Source of the DNA: Aliiroseovarius marinus | GTDB taxonomy: Bacteria > Pseudomonadota > Alphaproteobacteria > Rhodobacterales > Rhodobacteraceae | Direction: 5' to 3' | Assembly: GCF_004360145.1 (NCBI RefSeq) | Contig: NZ_ML178713.1 | Location: 1-64,000, forward strand | DNA length: 64,000 nt | Part shown: positions 18,237 through 28,779 of the stretch, one piece after another | Layout: each line of letters starts with the position of its first letter | How positions within the stretch are numbered: the stretch's first letter is position 1 | Program-made: the position numbers and the translations under genes | Notes under the pieces: generated by a model | What the model saw: only the letters and a program-made list of their open reading frames with translations | Database searches by the model: none | Told to the model about the DNA's origin: nothing

Positions 18237-19115
18237 ATGCCCAACCTTAAGGACCTCAAAAATCGGATCGAAAGCGTCAAGTCGACGCGGAAGATCACGA
18301 AGGCCATGCAGATGGTGGCCGCCGCAAAACTGCGGCGGGCACAGGAAGCGGCCGAAGCAGGTCGTCCCTACGCAGAACGGTTTAACGCCGTTCTGGGTGG
18401 GCTGGCTGCTTCTTCGGGGGGTGATAGCGCTCCGAAACTGCTTTCGGGCACGGGTTCCGATCAAGTCCACATGCTTGTGGTCATGACCGCGGAACGCGGC
18501 CTGTGTGGTGGCTTCAACTCGTCCATCGTAAAGATGGCGCGTGCCAAGGCTGAAGAGCTGATCGCTTCGGGCAAGACGGTTAAAATCTTGACCGTCGGCA
18601 AGAAGGGTCGTGAACAGCTGAAGCGTGATTTCGCAGACAACATGGTTGACCATGTGGATCTGTCGGAAGTGCGCAACGTGGGTTACGACAACGCACAAGG
18701 CATCGCGAACGATCTGATCAACCGTTTCAACAACGGTGAGTACGACGTTGCGACGATCTTCTACAACAAGTTCGAAAGCGTGATCAGCCAGATCCCGACG
18801 ACGCAACAGGTCATCCCGGCCAGCTTCGACGCCCCTGCAGAGGGCGCGGAAGAAGTGTCGACCGTGTATGATTATGAGCCGTCGGAAGAAGGCATTCTGG
18901 CAACGCTGCTGCCTTCGGGCGTGGCCACCCAGATCTTTACCGCTCTGTTGGAAAACGGCGCGTCCGAGCAAGGTGCGCGTATGTCCGCAATGGATAACGC
19001 AACCCGAAACGCTGGCGACATGATCGACAAGCTGACGATCGAGTTCAACCGCTCGCGTCAGGCCGTGATCACCAACGAACTTATCGAAATTATTTCGGGC
19101 GCCGAGGCGCTCTAA
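18237..19115 (+). CDS. atpG: F1F0 ATP synthase subunit gamma
   Basis: The 292-aa central rotor shaft of F1. N-terminal coiled coil [20 protein letters not shown] and [15 protein letters not shown], central [12 protein letters not shown], and C-terminal [41 protein letters not shown] are diagnostic. It begins 14 bases after atpA with GGGGGC upstream. The helices at both ends pack as the rotating shaft inside the alpha3beta3 ring. Confidence 0.97.
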   Translation: MPNLKDLKNRIESVKSTRKITKAMQMVAAAKLRRAQEAAEAGRPYAERFNAVLGGLAASSGGDSAPKLLSGTGSDQVHMLVVMTAERGLCGGFNSSIVKMARAKAEELIASGKTVKILTVGKKGREQLKRDFADNMVDHVDLSEVRNVGYDNAQGIANDLINRFNNGEYDVATIFYNKFESVISQIPTTQQVIPASFDAPAEGAEEVSTVYDYEPSEEGILATLLPSGVATQIFTALLENGASEQGARMSAMDNATRNAGDMIDKLTIEFNRSRQAVITNELIEIISGAEAL

Positions 19116-20558
<1,443 letters not shown>

Positions 20559-20584
20559 GCTGAACCGCTGAAGGAGGGCCTCTG

Positions 20585-20995
20585 ATGGCTGATACGATGC
20601 AATTCGACCTGGTGTCGCCCGAACGGAGCCTCGCTTCGCTTCAGGCGACTGCGGTCCAGCTGCCGGGTGCCGACGGTGACCTGACGGCGATGCCGAACCA
20701 CGCACCGACGATCACGACGCTGCGTCCCGGTATCGTTCGCGTCGAGTCCCCCGAAGGCAATGCCGAGTTTGCAGTCACCGGCGGTTTCGCCGAAGTGACC
20801 GCCAACGGCACCTCGGTTCTGGCTGAACGTGCCCTGCCTGTTTCGGAAGTGACACAGGACGTTCTTGATGGCTTCGTTTCGGATGCGGCTGCCGCATCGG
20901 AAAACGCAACCGCCGAGAACTTGGACGAACTGGCCAAACGCACGGTAGATATCGCTGCAATGGCAAGTGAACTGGGTCTGTCCGTGAAAGGCTAA
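20585..20995 (+). CDS. atpC: F1F0 ATP synthase subunit epsilon
   Basis: The 136-aa epsilon subunit, rotor component and inhibitor of ATP hydrolysis. The N-terminal beta sandwich (MQFDLVSPERSLAS, VQLPGADGDLTAMPNHAPTITTLRPG, FAVTGGFAEVT) is clear. The C-terminal helical part is short and Ala-rich (SDAAAASENATAENLDELAKRTVDIAA), so inhibition may differ from the E. coli form. AAGGAGGG is a near-perfect ribosome site. Last gene of the operon. Confidence 0.95.
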   Translation: MADTMQFDLVSPERSLASLQATAVQLPGADGDLTAMPNHAPTITTLRPGIVRVESPEGNAEFAVTGGFAEVTANGTSVLAERALPVSEVTQDVLDGFVSDAAAASENATAENLDELAKRTVDIAAMASELGLSVKG

Positions 20996-21016
20996 GCCCA
21001 CGGAACATGATTATTG

Positions 21017-21047
21017 AAAAGCCCCGCCCGAACCGGCGGGGCTTTTT
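21017..21047 (+). terminator. Rho-independent terminator of the atp operon
   Basis: The stem GCCCCGCC/GGCGGGGC (21021-21028 and 21035-21042, loop CGAACC) is preceded by AAAA and followed by TTTTT. It ends the atpHAGDC message and rules out an upstream start for the following MFS gene. Confidence 0.92.
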
Positions 21048-21100
21048 GCATTTGCGCTTTCCCACGCTTCGCGTCACTGATGTGGGCAAAGGAGCGCGAC

Positions 21101-22303
21101 ATGCAGAAACGCGGAGCAATCTGGTTCATTTTGGCCACCATCCTTCTGGATGCAGTGGGCATTGGCATCGTGTTTCCGATCATGCCGGACCTGATGGAGC
21201 GTGTGGGCGCGGCCAATACTGCCGACGGCGCGTTTTGGGGCGGTATTTTGATGGCCTCTTACGCGGCGATGCAGTTTCTGTTCGCGCCGGTGATTGGCGG
21301 GATCTCGGATAGTCTGGGACGTAGGCCCGTGCTGTTGTTGGCGCTTGTCACATTGGCGGTGGACTATGTGATCATGGCCTTGGCCACCACATTCTGGTGG
21401 TTGTTGATTGGGCGCGTGCTGGCGGGGATTGCCGGGGCGACCTATATCACCGCGACGGCTTATCTTGCCGACATCTCGAAGCCCGAGGAACGGGCCGCGA
21501 ATTTCGGTTTGATCGGCGCGACGTTCGGCATCGGCTTCGTTATGGGCCCTGCAATTGGTGGTCTGGTGGCCAGCGTGCACATCACGGCCCCGTTTTGGCT
21601 GGCAGCGGGTCTGGCCGCGCTGAACGTCGCCTTCGGCCTGTTCCTGCTGCCTGAGAGCCTAGCGCCCGAGAAGCGCCGTGCCTTCACGAAGCGGGACCTG
21701 AACCCGTTCGGTTCAATCCTCGACGCCTTCCGTCTTCCCGGCCTGATGTTGCCCTTGGTCCTGATCTTCGCGTTTGAGTTCGCCAACATGGTCTATCCGA
21801 CGCTTTGGGCCTTCTGGACGCGCGAGGTCTTTGGCTGGGGCACCGCCCTGATCGGCATCTCGCTGGCGTCCTACGGGATTGCGGTGGCCTTTACGCAGGG
21901 TGTCGTCATGCGGTTCATGCTGCCCAAACTTGGCGAATATCGCACGCTGATCTTCTCGATCATCTGTGCGATTGCAGCTTTCGTTGCGTTCGGATTGACC
22001 GGAAGCGTCTGGGTGATGTTTACGTTTATCATCGTCGCAGCACTGGCAGACATGGCCCCGCCGACCATGACCGCCATGATGGCCAATATGGTGTCCGAGG
22101 ATCGTCAGGGGCTGCTGCAAGGCGTTATCGCCAGCCTTGGATCGATCGCCGCCGTGATCGCGCCAATGGTGGTAACCGGTGTCTTCCAATTTTTCGCGGA
22201 TGCGGACGCTCCGATCTATTTGCCCGGCGCGCCGTTCTTGCTGTCCGGACTGATGGTTCTGATCCTTCTGCCCTTCTTTTTGCGTTTGAAAACTCAGCCT
22301 TAA
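21101..22303 (+). CDS. MFS transporter, TetA (TCR/Tet) type drug exporter
   Basis: A 400-aa protein with about 12 transmembrane helices. Starts RGAIWFILATILLDAVGIGIVFPIMPDLM, the TetA-like motif D1 region; motif A appears as GGISDSLGRRPVLLLAL; GRVLAGIAGATYITATAYLADI is motif C-like territory. Such proteins are proton-coupled exporters of tetracycline and other small molecules, although many chromosomal relatives have no known drug. GGAG precedes the ATG. It lies after the atp terminator and has no linked TetR regulator, so true tetracycline resistance is not implied. Confidence 0.85.
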   Translation: MQKRGAIWFILATILLDAVGIGIVFPIMPDLMERVGAANTADGAFWGGILMASYAAMQFLFAPVIGGISDSLGRRPVLLLALVTLAVDYVIMALATTFWWLLIGRVLAGIAGATYITATAYLADISKPEERAANFGLIGATFGIGFVMGPAIGGLVASVHITAPFWLAAGLAALNVAFGLFLLPESLAPEKRRAFTKRDLNPFGSILDAFRLPGLMLPLVLIFAFEFANMVYPTLWAFWTREVFGWGTALIGISLASYGIAVAFTQGVVMRFMLPKLGEYRTLIFSIICAIAAFVAFGLTGSVWVMFTFIIVAALADMAPPTMTAMMANMVSEDRQGLLQGVIASLGSIAAVIAPMVVTGVFQFFADADAPIYLPGAPFLLSGLMVLILLPFFLRLKTQP

Positions 22304-22363
22304 CTTGTGTTGGACATAATTTTTCGGCAACAATTGTCTAAATTTTATGGACGACGTTAAATT

Positions 22364-22711
22364 ATGAAGCGAATTCGACCCCAAATGATGGGCGTGGACC
22401 AAGGCAGCAAAGTGCTGTTCTCGGATTTCGAGCATGACGGAGAGATGTGGACAGGAAGTGGTCCGCGAAAAATGCGGACGAAGATCCGTTTCTCGGAACC
22501 CTTTCTGACACCGCCCACCGTCACCGTGTCGATGTCGATGTGGGACATTGCAGGTGAAAGCAATCAGCGGGCGGACATCACGGCCGAGAATGTGACCGAG
22601 GACGGGTTCGACATCCTGTTCCGCACATGGGGGGATACGCGGGTCGCCCGCGTACGTGCTGATTGGCTGGCGATCGGGGAAGTTCGGGATGACGAAATGT
22701 GGGATGTCTGA
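22364..22711 (+). CDS. H-type lectin domain protein
   Basis: A 115-aa protein consisting of one H-type lectin domain (discoidin II / Helix pomatia agglutinin fold): VLFSDFEHDGEMWTGSGPR, IRFSEPFLTPPTVTVSMSMWDIA and FDILFRTWGDTRVARVRADWLAIGE. Eukaryotic members bind N-acetylgalactosamine; bacterial single-domain members have no known role. No signal peptide is visible, so it may be cytosolic or leave by another route. It is separated from prs by a bidirectional terminator. Confidence 0.82.
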   Translation: MKRIRPQMMGVDQGSKVLFSDFEHDGEMWTGSGPRKMRTKIRFSEPFLTPPTVTVSMSMWDIAGESNQRADITAENVTEDGFDILFRTWGDTRVARVRADWLAIGEVRDDEMWDV

Positions 22712-22730
22712 CCCCAAATCTGACCAATAA

Positions 22731-22754
22731 AAAAGGGCCCCGTGGGGCCCTTTC
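22731..22754 (+). terminator. Bidirectional terminator between the lectin gene and prs
   Basis: AAAAGGGCCCC and GGGGCCCTTT form a near-perfect palindrome with a GT centre. T-rich on one side and A-rich (AATAAAAAA) on the other, so it can serve both the plus-strand lectin gene and the minus-strand prs gene. Confidence 0.85.
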
Positions 22755-22777
22755 GTGTCTCTGATCTTCAGATGGGA

Positions 22778-23791
22778 TCAGGAATACATACCTTCATAGA
22801 GCGGCTCGAGCGTGTCGTGGTCAAACAGCGACGACACCGAGGTGCCACCCCAGATGTTCAGGATGGCCTGTGCAAACATCGGTGCGGTCGGGACCACGCG
22901 AATGTTCTTGGCATCCAGCACCGGTTGGGTGGGCTCGATCGAGTCCGTGATCACCAGCGATTTCATGACAGAGTTCTGGACGCGCTCGACAGCAGGACCG
23001 GACATGACGCCGTGGGTGATGTAGGAATGTACCTCCTGCGCGCCGTTCTCCATCAGAACCTCGGCCGCTTTACACAGCGTGCCCGCGGTGTCGCAGATGT
23101 CATCGACGATGATGCAGCGCTTGCCTTCAACGTTCCCGATCACGGTCATCTCGGCGACTTCACCGGGCTTTTCGCGGCGTTTGTCGACGATGGCCAGCGG
23201 TGCGTTGATCCGTTTTGCCAGCTCGCGAGCACGGGCCACACCGCCAACGTCGGGCGAAATCACCATCACTTCGTCCAGGCAATCCTTGAAGTGGTGCTTT
23301 ACGTCCAGCGCGAAGATCGGGCTCGCATAAAGGTTGTCCACCGGGATGTCGAAGAAGCCCTGGATCTGGGCGGCGTGCAGGTCCATGGTCAAAACCCGCT
23401 CGATGCCCGACTGGGCGATTAGGTTGGCGACCAGCTTGGCCGAGATCGGCGTGCGGGCCTTGGTGCGGCGATCCTGACGGGCATAGCCGAAGTAGGGGAT
23501 CACGGCAGTGGCAGACCGGGCCGACGAACGGCGCAGCGTGTCGGCCATGATCAAGAGTTCCATCAGGTTGTCATTCGCCGGGTTCGAGGTCGACTGAATG
23601 ATGAACATATCCTCGCCGCGGACGTTCTCGTAGATCTCGACGAACACCTCTTGGTCGTTGAAGCGTTCGACGCGTGCATCCACCAGCCCGACATTGGCGC
23701 CGCGATGCATGGACATGCGTTTGGCGACGGCTTCGGCCAGCGGGCGGTTGGCATTGCCCGAGATGAGTTTCGGTTCGGTGATGGAAGGCAT
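22778..23791 (-). CDS. prs: Ribose-phosphate pyrophosphokinase (PRPP synthetase)
   Basis: A 337-aa enzyme making PRPP from ribose 5-phosphate and ATP for nucleotide, histidine and tryptophan synthesis. Two phosphoribosyltransferase-fold halves: [17 protein letters not shown]-like start, [26 protein letters not shown], the divalent cation signature [29 protein letters not shown], and the PRPP-binding loop [13 protein letters not shown]. The ATG at 23791 matches the family start MPSITEP; the frame stays open upstream without support. Ribosome site is weak. Confidence 0.96.
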   Translation of the reverse strand: MPSITEPKLISGNANRPLAEAVAKRMSMHRGANVGLVDARVERFNDQEVFVEIYENVRGEDMFIIQSTSNPANDNLMELLIMADTLRRSSARSATAVIPYFGYARQDRRTKARTPISAKLVANLIAQSGIERVLTMDLHAAQIQGFFDIPVDNLYASPIFALDVKHHFKDCLDEVMVISPDVGGVARARELAKRINAPLAIVDKRREKPGEVAEMTVIGNVEGKRCIIVDDICDTAGTLCKAAEVLMENGAQEVHSYITHGVMSGPAVERVQNSVMKSLVITDSIEPTQPVLDAKNIRVVPTAPMFAQAILNIWGGTSVSSLFDHDTLEPLYEGMYS

Positions 23792-23898
23792 GGCAGCAGA
23801 TCCCAGAATTGCTCTGTATGACAGAATCGTGACGTTGACACCCAATAGCATCGGGATAGATTTCGGGAAACAGCATTGGCGCAACAGGGGGCCGAAAA

Positions 23899-24498
23899 AT
23901 GAGCCATATTGACTATTATTTCACAGTCCTTTCACCGTGGGCTTTCTTTGGCGGCAAGCGGTTTGCGCAGATTGCCGACAAGAACGGCGTATCCGTCACT
24001 TTCAAACCAGTGGATATCGGGCAGCTCTTTTCGCGCACCGGTGGACAGCTTCCCAAGGATCGCCACCCCTCGCGCATGGAGTATCGCATGCAAGAGTTGA
24101 AGCGCTGGTCCAAGGCGCTGGACATGCCGATCAACCTCAACCCCGCGCATTGGCCGACCAATGGTGCGCCTGCGTCTTACGCGATCATTGCGGCTCAGAA
24201 TGCGGGTACGGGCGATGTCGGCGTGCTGGTGAACGCTTTGATGCGCTCGATCTGGATGGACGAAAAAGACATCGCCGAAGACGCGGTGATCAAAGAGTGC
24301 CTGTCCGAGGCCGGGTTTGATCCGTCGCTGGCCGACAGCGGTCTTCTGATGGGGGCCGAGACCTATGCCAAGAACACTGACGACGCGGTGAATGCGGGCG
24401 TGTTCGGCTCGCCCTTCTATGTCTGCGATGACGGCGAGAAGTTCTGGGGTCAGGACCGTCTTGACCTGCTGGACGCCTATCTGGCCGAGCGGGGATAA
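23899..24498 (+). CDS. 2-hydroxychromene-2-carboxylate isomerase-like (DsbA-fold, kappa-GST) protein
   Basis: A 199-aa thioredoxin-fold protein starting [20 protein letters not shown], where the SPWA motif replaces the CxxC of DsbA; this is the HCCA isomerase/kappa-class GST group, which uses glutathione. [29 protein letters not shown] is the conserved C-terminal stretch. In naphthalene degraders the enzyme isomerises hydroxychromene carboxylate, but no aromatic degradation genes are near, so its substrate here is unknown. It is 2 bases upstream of an alpha/beta hydrolase. Confidence 0.87.
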   Translation: MSHIDYYFTVLSPWAFFGGKRFAQIADKNGVSVTFKPVDIGQLFSRTGGQLPKDRHPSRMEYRMQELKRWSKALDMPINLNPAHWPTNGAPASYAIIAAQNAGTGDVGVLVNALMRSIWMDEKDIAEDAVIKECLSEAGFDPSLADSGLLMGAETYAKNTDDAVNAGVFGSPFYVCDDGEKFWGQDRLDLLDAYLAERG

Positions 24499-24500
24499 GT

Positions 24501-25322
24501 ATGCTGGAAGATCTGGGCGGCTGCCCCACCTATTGGGACCGGCAGGGCGCGGGCCCGCACGAGGCGCTGTTCATCCATTGCTCGCTGGCGCATTCTGGTG
24601 CGTGGCGGGGTGTGCGGACCGTGTTAGAGCATGAACTGACAACGCTTGCCTATGACCTTCCGGGGCACGGGCGCAGTTCCGATTGGGACGAGCAGAGCGA
24701 TTATCAGGACACCGCGATGCAGGCCGCGTTGGATCTGCTGGACCGCCACGCGCATGGGCCGGTTGATTTGGTTGGACACAGCTTTGGCGGCACGATTGCT
24801 TTGCGCGTGGCCCAGATGGCACCCGACAAAGTGCGCAGCCTGACCCTGTTCGAACCGGTTCTGTTTGCGACCGCCAAGGACGACCCGGCTTATGTCGAGA
24901 ACAACACCTATATGAATGGCGTTTTTGCGGACGCCATGCGCGCGGGCGACCGGATGGAAGCTGCGCGTCTGTTCAATTGCCAATGGGGCAGCGATGCCGG
25001 GTGGGAAGCGCTGCCCGAGCGTCTGAAAGCTGATATGGCAAAGCAAATCCACTTGATCCCCGCCGCGCGCGGTGTCACGCATGAAGACATACACGGGCAG
25101 GTTGCGCCGGGTGCGTTGGAAAAGGTCGCGCTGCCGGTTTTATTGCTGGAAGGCGAACGCTCGCCCGATCTGGTACGCGCCGTGCATGACCGGATGGAGG
25201 CGCGGTTCCCGAATGTGCGCCGCAAGGTGATTGCTGGGGCAGGGCATATGGGGCCGATCAGCCACCCGCGCGAGGTCGCTGCATGCATTCGCGGGCACAT
25301 TCTGCAGATAGAACAGGCCTAG
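24501..25322 (+). CDS. Alpha/beta hydrolase
   Basis: A 273-aa alpha/beta hydrolase. The nucleophile elbow is GHSFGGTIALRVA (Ser near residue 93), an oxyanion region lies in LFIHCSLAHSGAWRGV, the likely acid is in LLEGERSPDLV, and the catalytic His in VIAGAGHMGPISHP. No signal peptide, so cytosolic. It is co-transcribed with the HCCA-isomerase-like gene. Substrate unknown; ester or C-C bond hydrolysis are both possible for this fold. Confidence 0.85.
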   Translation: MLEDLGGCPTYWDRQGAGPHEALFIHCSLAHSGAWRGVRTVLEHELTTLAYDLPGHGRSSDWDEQSDYQDTAMQAALDLLDRHAHGPVDLVGHSFGGTIALRVAQMAPDKVRSLTLFEPVLFATAKDDPAYVENNTYMNGVFADAMRAGDRMEAARLFNCQWGSDAGWEALPERLKADMAKQIHLIPAARGVTHEDIHGQVAPGALEKVALPVLLLEGERSPDLVRAVHDRMEARFPNVRRKVIAGAGHMGPISHPREVAACIRGHILQIEQA

Positions 25323-25334
25323 GCCGCGCGCGCC

Positions 25335-26384
25335 TTAGCCGCGCACCAGCTCGATAAACCGATCGACGTTTTCGTCCGACATGGACCAGTCCGCCACCAT
25401 GCGGGCGGTCAGGATCTCGTCGGGGTTGTCGCCTTCAAGCTGGCCTTCCCAGACATAGTACGCCGCGCCCGCGTCATGCAGACGCTGATGACCTGCGCGG
25501 GTCCAGCCGGCAAAGCTCATATTGGCCTGCGGGTCGTGCAGGAAGGTCACGCCGTCGATCTGCTTCAGCCCGCGCACCAGACGGGCGTTGGCTGCATTTG
25601 CGCGGCCTGCCAGATCCAGCCACAAATCGCCATCCAGATAGGCCAGCATCTGCGCCGCCAGATAACGGTTTTTCGAGAACAGATGCCCACCACGCTTGCG
25701 GCGCAGCTCGAATTCCCAGGCGTGTTTGGGATCGAAGAAGATGACCGCCTCGACACCCATGCAGCCATTCTTGGTGCCGCCAAAGCTGACCACATCCACG
25801 CCCGATTTCCATGTCATCTCGGCGGGCGAACAGCCCAAAGCGACCAGCGCATTGGCAAAGCGCGCGCCGTCCAGATGGACGGGCAGGTCGAAGGATTTGG
25901 CGACGTCGCACAGGGCTTTGATTTCGGCCACGGAGTAGACCGTACCGCGTTCAGTCACGTTTGTGATCGACACCGGGCCGCGCTGCGGGCCATGTACACC
26001 GCGGCTTTCCTCGCCCGCGATAGACGCGCTCAGCGCGTCAGGCGACATCTTGGCGTGTTCGGCAGGCACCAAAGTCAGCTTTGCGCCACCTGTATAGAAC
26101 TCGGGTGCGTTGCACTCATCCTCGTGGATATGCGCCTCGGGCGAGCAGAAAATCGTGTCGAAAGGGCGCGTCAGTGTCGCCAGCGAGATCGAGTTCGCCG
26201 CCGTGCCGGTGGCCACCAGATAGACCGCGGCCTCGGGCGCTTCGAAAATCTCGCGAATGCGGGCGGTGACTTGCGCCATGATGTCGTCAGCCCCATAGGG
26301 CATGGCGTAACCTTCATTGGCGCGTGCCAGTGCTTCCATCACCTTCGGGTGCACGGGCCCCGTGTTGTCAGAGGCGAAAAACAT
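25335..26384 (-). CDS. Low-specificity L-threonine aldolase (beta-eliminating lyase family)
   Basis: A 349-aa PLP enzyme that cleaves L-threonine/allo-threonine to glycine and acetaldehyde. Begins MFFASDNTGPVHPKVMEAL; other hallmarks are ATGTAANSISLATL, AHIHEDECNAPEFYTGGAKL, VHLDGARFANA and the PLP lysine K205 in SFGGTKNGCMG. The HIHxDE segment is typical of this family. Its ATG shares one base with the ycgN-like stop (TGATG), so it is the last gene of the HAD-to-aldolase minus-strand operon. Confidence 0.92.
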   Translation of the reverse strand: MFFASDNTGPVHPKVMEALARANEGYAMPYGADDIMAQVTARIREIFEAPEAAVYLVATGTAANSISLATLTRPFDTIFCSPEAHIHEDECNAPEFYTGGAKLTLVPAEHAKMSPDALSASIAGEESRGVHGPQRGPVSITNVTERGTVYSVAEIKALCDVAKSFDLPVHLDGARFANALVALGCSPAEMTWKSGVDVVSFGGTKNGCMGVEAVIFFDPKHAWEFELRRKRGGHLFSKNRYLAAQMLAYLDGDLWLDLAGRANAANARLVRGLKQIDGVTFLHDPQANMSFAGWTRAGHQRLHDAGAAYYVWEGQLEGDNPDEILTARMVADWSMSDENVDRFIELVRG

Positions 26385-26836
26385 CAGTGAGGCTCCTCGA
26401 TCAGGTGGTCTTCCCATTCGTCTTCAGGGATTTCAAATTCCGGCACCGTCCAACCCTGTACGCTGCGCCCAGCCTTATGCACGCTGTCCGGATCGCCCGA
26501 CACCAGCGGGTGCCAGTCATGAAGCGGCTTGCCTTCATGGCGCAGTCGATAGGCGCAGGAGGCGGGCATGAAATAGGCGGTTTCGCCGATATTCTCCGGC
26601 GTCAGGTGGATGCACTCCGGCACGAATTGCAGACGGATGTCATATTGCGAGCACTGGCAGGTCTCGCCATCCAGAAGGCGGCAGGCGACGCGGGTAAAGA
26701 CGACCTCTCCGGTGTCTTCATCTTCCAGCTTGTTCAGGCAACATTTACCGCAGCCATCGCACAGCGCTTCCCATTCATCAGGGGTCAACTGATCCAGCGG
26801 GTGTTCCCAGAATTTCTTACGCAGGGACTTGCCCAT
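26384..26836 (-). CDS. YcgN family cysteine-cluster protein (UPF0260)
   Basis: A 150-aa protein with the YcgN/UPF0260 pattern: LTPDEWEALCDGCGKCCLNKLEDEDTG and VACRLLDGETCQCSQYDIR, then VPECIHLTP and MPASCAYRL. The CxxCxxCC group and later cysteines probably bind zinc or an iron-sulfur cluster. Function is unknown. It overlaps both neighbours by a single base (TGATG at both ends). Confidence 0.9.
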   Translation of the reverse strand: MGKSLRKKFWEHPLDQLTPDEWEALCDGCGKCCLNKLEDEDTGEVVFTRVACRLLDGETCQCSQYDIRLQFVPECIHLTPENIGETAYFMPASCAYRLRHEGKPLHDWHPLVSGDPDSVHKAGRSVQGWTVPEFEIPEDEWEDHLIEEPH

Positions 26837-27126
26837 CAGTCGGCCAGAAAATCGGCCGCAATCCGCATCTCGCGCAGGGGGCGGACGCGGGCAATCGATT
26901 CCTGATAGATGGGATGCGCCTTATAGGCGGCCAACTGGGCTTCGTCCTCGAATTCGCCATAGACGACCACGTCGGGCGAGGGGCCGGGGATCGGGTCTTC
27001 GAACCGGTTCTCGGCGATCTCAAGCCGGATGCAGTCGGGGATGCCTTTCAAAAGCTCCAACCCTTCGCGTACGCGGTCGACGTCTTCGGGGCGTTTGGCG
27101 GTGAAGAAAACGATATGACGGATCAT
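26836..27126 (-). CDS. Dabb (stress-responsive A/B barrel) domain protein
   Basis: A 96-aa single-domain protein of the Dabb family: MIRHIVFFTAKRPEDVDRV, DVVVYGEFEDEAQLAAYKAHPIYQ, and a C-terminal RIAADFLAD. These small dimeric alpha-beta barrels resemble polyketide cyclases and antibiotic monooxygenases; bacterial members are mostly uncharacterised. It overlaps ribF by 4 bases (ATGA) and the ycgN-like gene by 1. Confidence 0.88.
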   Translation of the reverse strand: MIRHIVFFTAKRPEDVDRVREGLELLKGIPDCIRLEIAENRFEDPIPGPSPDVVVYGEFEDEAQLAAYKAHPIYQESIARVRPLREMRIAADFLAD

Positions 27127-28073
27127 GGGCGGCTCGGAAGTTGAGAGAGAATGTCGCGCGCGCGGGCGCAGTCGGCGTCCATCTGGGCAATCAGGGCGTC
27201 CAGCCCGTCGAACACCTCTTCCGGGCGCAGATAGTCGATCAGGGCAACGGACAGCTGTTCGCCATAAATGTCGCCCTTGAAGTCGAAAATAAAGCTTTCG
27301 ATGTTGGGCAGGTTTTCCCCAAACATCGGGCGTGTGCCCATCGAAGCCGCGCCACCATAAACGCCTTGATGCGGGCCGGTCAGGATCTCGACTTCGACCA
27401 CATAGACGCCGAATTTCGGCGGGTGCAGGCCAGCAATGGACATGTTGGCAGTGGGATAGCCCAGATCGCGGCCGCGCTGGTCGCCCCGGATCACTTCGCC
27501 ATCAATGCGGTGCCAGTGGCCCAGCATACGGGCGGCATCACGCGGGCGGCCTTCGGTCAGGGCTTTGCGGATCGCGGTCGAGCTGACCTCGCCCACGTCA
27601 TCCGACATGAGCGGCGCGACGGTGACGCCAAAGCCAAGCTCTTTGCCGAGCGCTACCAGCACCTCGGGCGTGCCCGCACGGTCCTTGCCGAAATGGAAAT
27701 CTGCGCCAACAAAGACATGGGTCAGGCCCAGCCCCTCGACAATAACATCGCGGGCGAACTCTTCGGGCGTCAGGGCCGATAGGGTATCGTTGAAGCTGAG
27801 TTCAAACAGCGCTTCGATTCCCAGCTTCTCAAGCCGGTGCGCGCGTGTGTCGGCGTTCATCAGGCGAAACGGAGGGGCCTTCGGCGCGAAATATTCGCGC
27901 GGGTGGGGTTCGAACGTCATTACGCCCAAAGGCGCGCCCAGCTCGGCTGCTTTCTGGCGGGCAATGTCGATGACATACTGGTGGCCCAGATGCACGCCGT
28001 CAAAATTGCCGATGACAGCCGTGGCGCCTCGGTCAGATGGGTCTACAAACTGATAGTCACGAATGATCCGCAT
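27123..28073 (-). CDS. ribF: Bifunctional riboflavin kinase / FAD synthetase
   Basis: A 316-aa enzyme converting riboflavin to FMN and FMN to FAD. The N-terminal adenylyltransferase has VIGNFDGVHLGHQYVI (nucleotide-binding HxGH), FVGADFHFGKDRAG and VSSTAIRKALTEG; the C-terminal flavokinase domain has DQRGRDLGYPTANM and PNIESFIFDFKGDIYGEQLSV. It lies 75 bases after the MaoC gene, in the same direction. Confidence 0.95.
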   Translation of the reverse strand: MRIIRDYQFVDPSDRGATAVIGNFDGVHLGHQYVIDIARQKAAELGAPLGVMTFEPHPREYFAPKAPPFRLMNADTRAHRLEKLGIEALFELSFNDTLSALTPEEFARDVIVEGLGLTHVFVGADFHFGKDRAGTPEVLVALGKELGFGVTVAPLMSDDVGEVSSTAIRKALTEGRPRDAARMLGHWHRIDGEVIRGDQRGRDLGYPTANMSIAGLHPPKFGVYVVEVEILTGPHQGVYGGAASMGTRPMFGENLPNIESFIFDFKGDIYGEQLSVALIDYLRPEEVFDGLDALIAQMDADCARARDILSQLPSRP

Positions 28074-28148
28074 ATGCTGGCCTTAGCGGTCCAGCGGGGC
28101 CTGTGCAAGCCCAAGGCGGCATGCAGGCCGAATTCGTGAATGCGGCGT

Positions 28149-28592
28149 TTAGTCCAGCTTGGCGGACGGCGCCAGAACCTTGGCCTCGCCCTTCAGGACG
28201 GGCTTGCCGTCGACCAGACATTCGGTCTTCAGCGTCACGCGGCGTTTGGCGTGGTCGATGTCCATCACGGTCACCTCGGCGCGCACGACGTCACCGGGGC
28301 GCACTGGGGCCAAGAAGGTCAGTTGCTGGCCCATATAGATGGTGCCATGTCCGGGTAGCTGTTCACCAATCACGGCCGAGATCAGGCCAGCGCTGAGCAT
28401 GCCGTGGGCGATACGCCCCTGAAAGATGGTGTCTTTCGCAAAGTCGTCATCCAGATGCACCGGGTTGCGGTCGGTCGAGACCTCGGCAAACAGTTCGATG
28501 TCACGGTCGGTCACCTCTTTGACGATGTGGCGCGACATACCGATTTCCAGCTCTTCAATGCAGATCGTTCCGCGCGGGAAGTTGTCCAACAT
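28149..28592 (-). CDS. MaoC-type (R)-specific enoyl-CoA hydratase
   Basis: A 147-aa hot-dog-fold protein. The hydratase-2 catalytic pair Asp/His is seen in EVSTDRNPVHLDDDFAKDT, followed by GRIAHGMLSAGLISAVIG. Such PhaJ-like enzymes hydrate trans-2-enoyl-CoA to (R)-3-hydroxyacyl-CoA, linking beta-oxidation to polyhydroxyalkanoate. GGAGGACGAA is a strong ribosome site. A candidate promoter (TTGATT, 18-base spacer, TAATGT on the minus strand, around 28640-28671) includes the shared 14-mer described among the findings. Confidence 0.88.
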   Translation of the reverse strand: MLDNFPRGTICIEELEIGMSRHIVKEVTDRDIELFAEVSTDRNPVHLDDDFAKDTIFQGRIAHGMLSAGLISAVIGEQLPGHGTIYMGQQLTFLAPVRPGDVVRAEVTVMDIDHAKRRVTLKTECLVDGKPVLKGEAKVLAPSAKLD

Positions 28593-28779
28593 TTCGTCCT
28601 CCGGGTAACAAATGGACGAATTGTCGTCCGTATCGGTAATAACATTACTTTGCAGTTGCAGAAAAAATCAAGGGGTAATCTGCGTAGAAATACCACGTGA
28701 CCGCCACGTCAAGCGGACGCAACTGTACGGTCTTCGGCCGGGCGTGGCCGAATTAATAACATTAAATCAAGAATTTATG

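Noticed and set aside
21101-22303. Tetracycline resistance gene
   Set aside because: TetA-like MFS proteins are common on roseobacter chromosomes; no TetR regulator or mobile context is present, so a resistance call is not justified.
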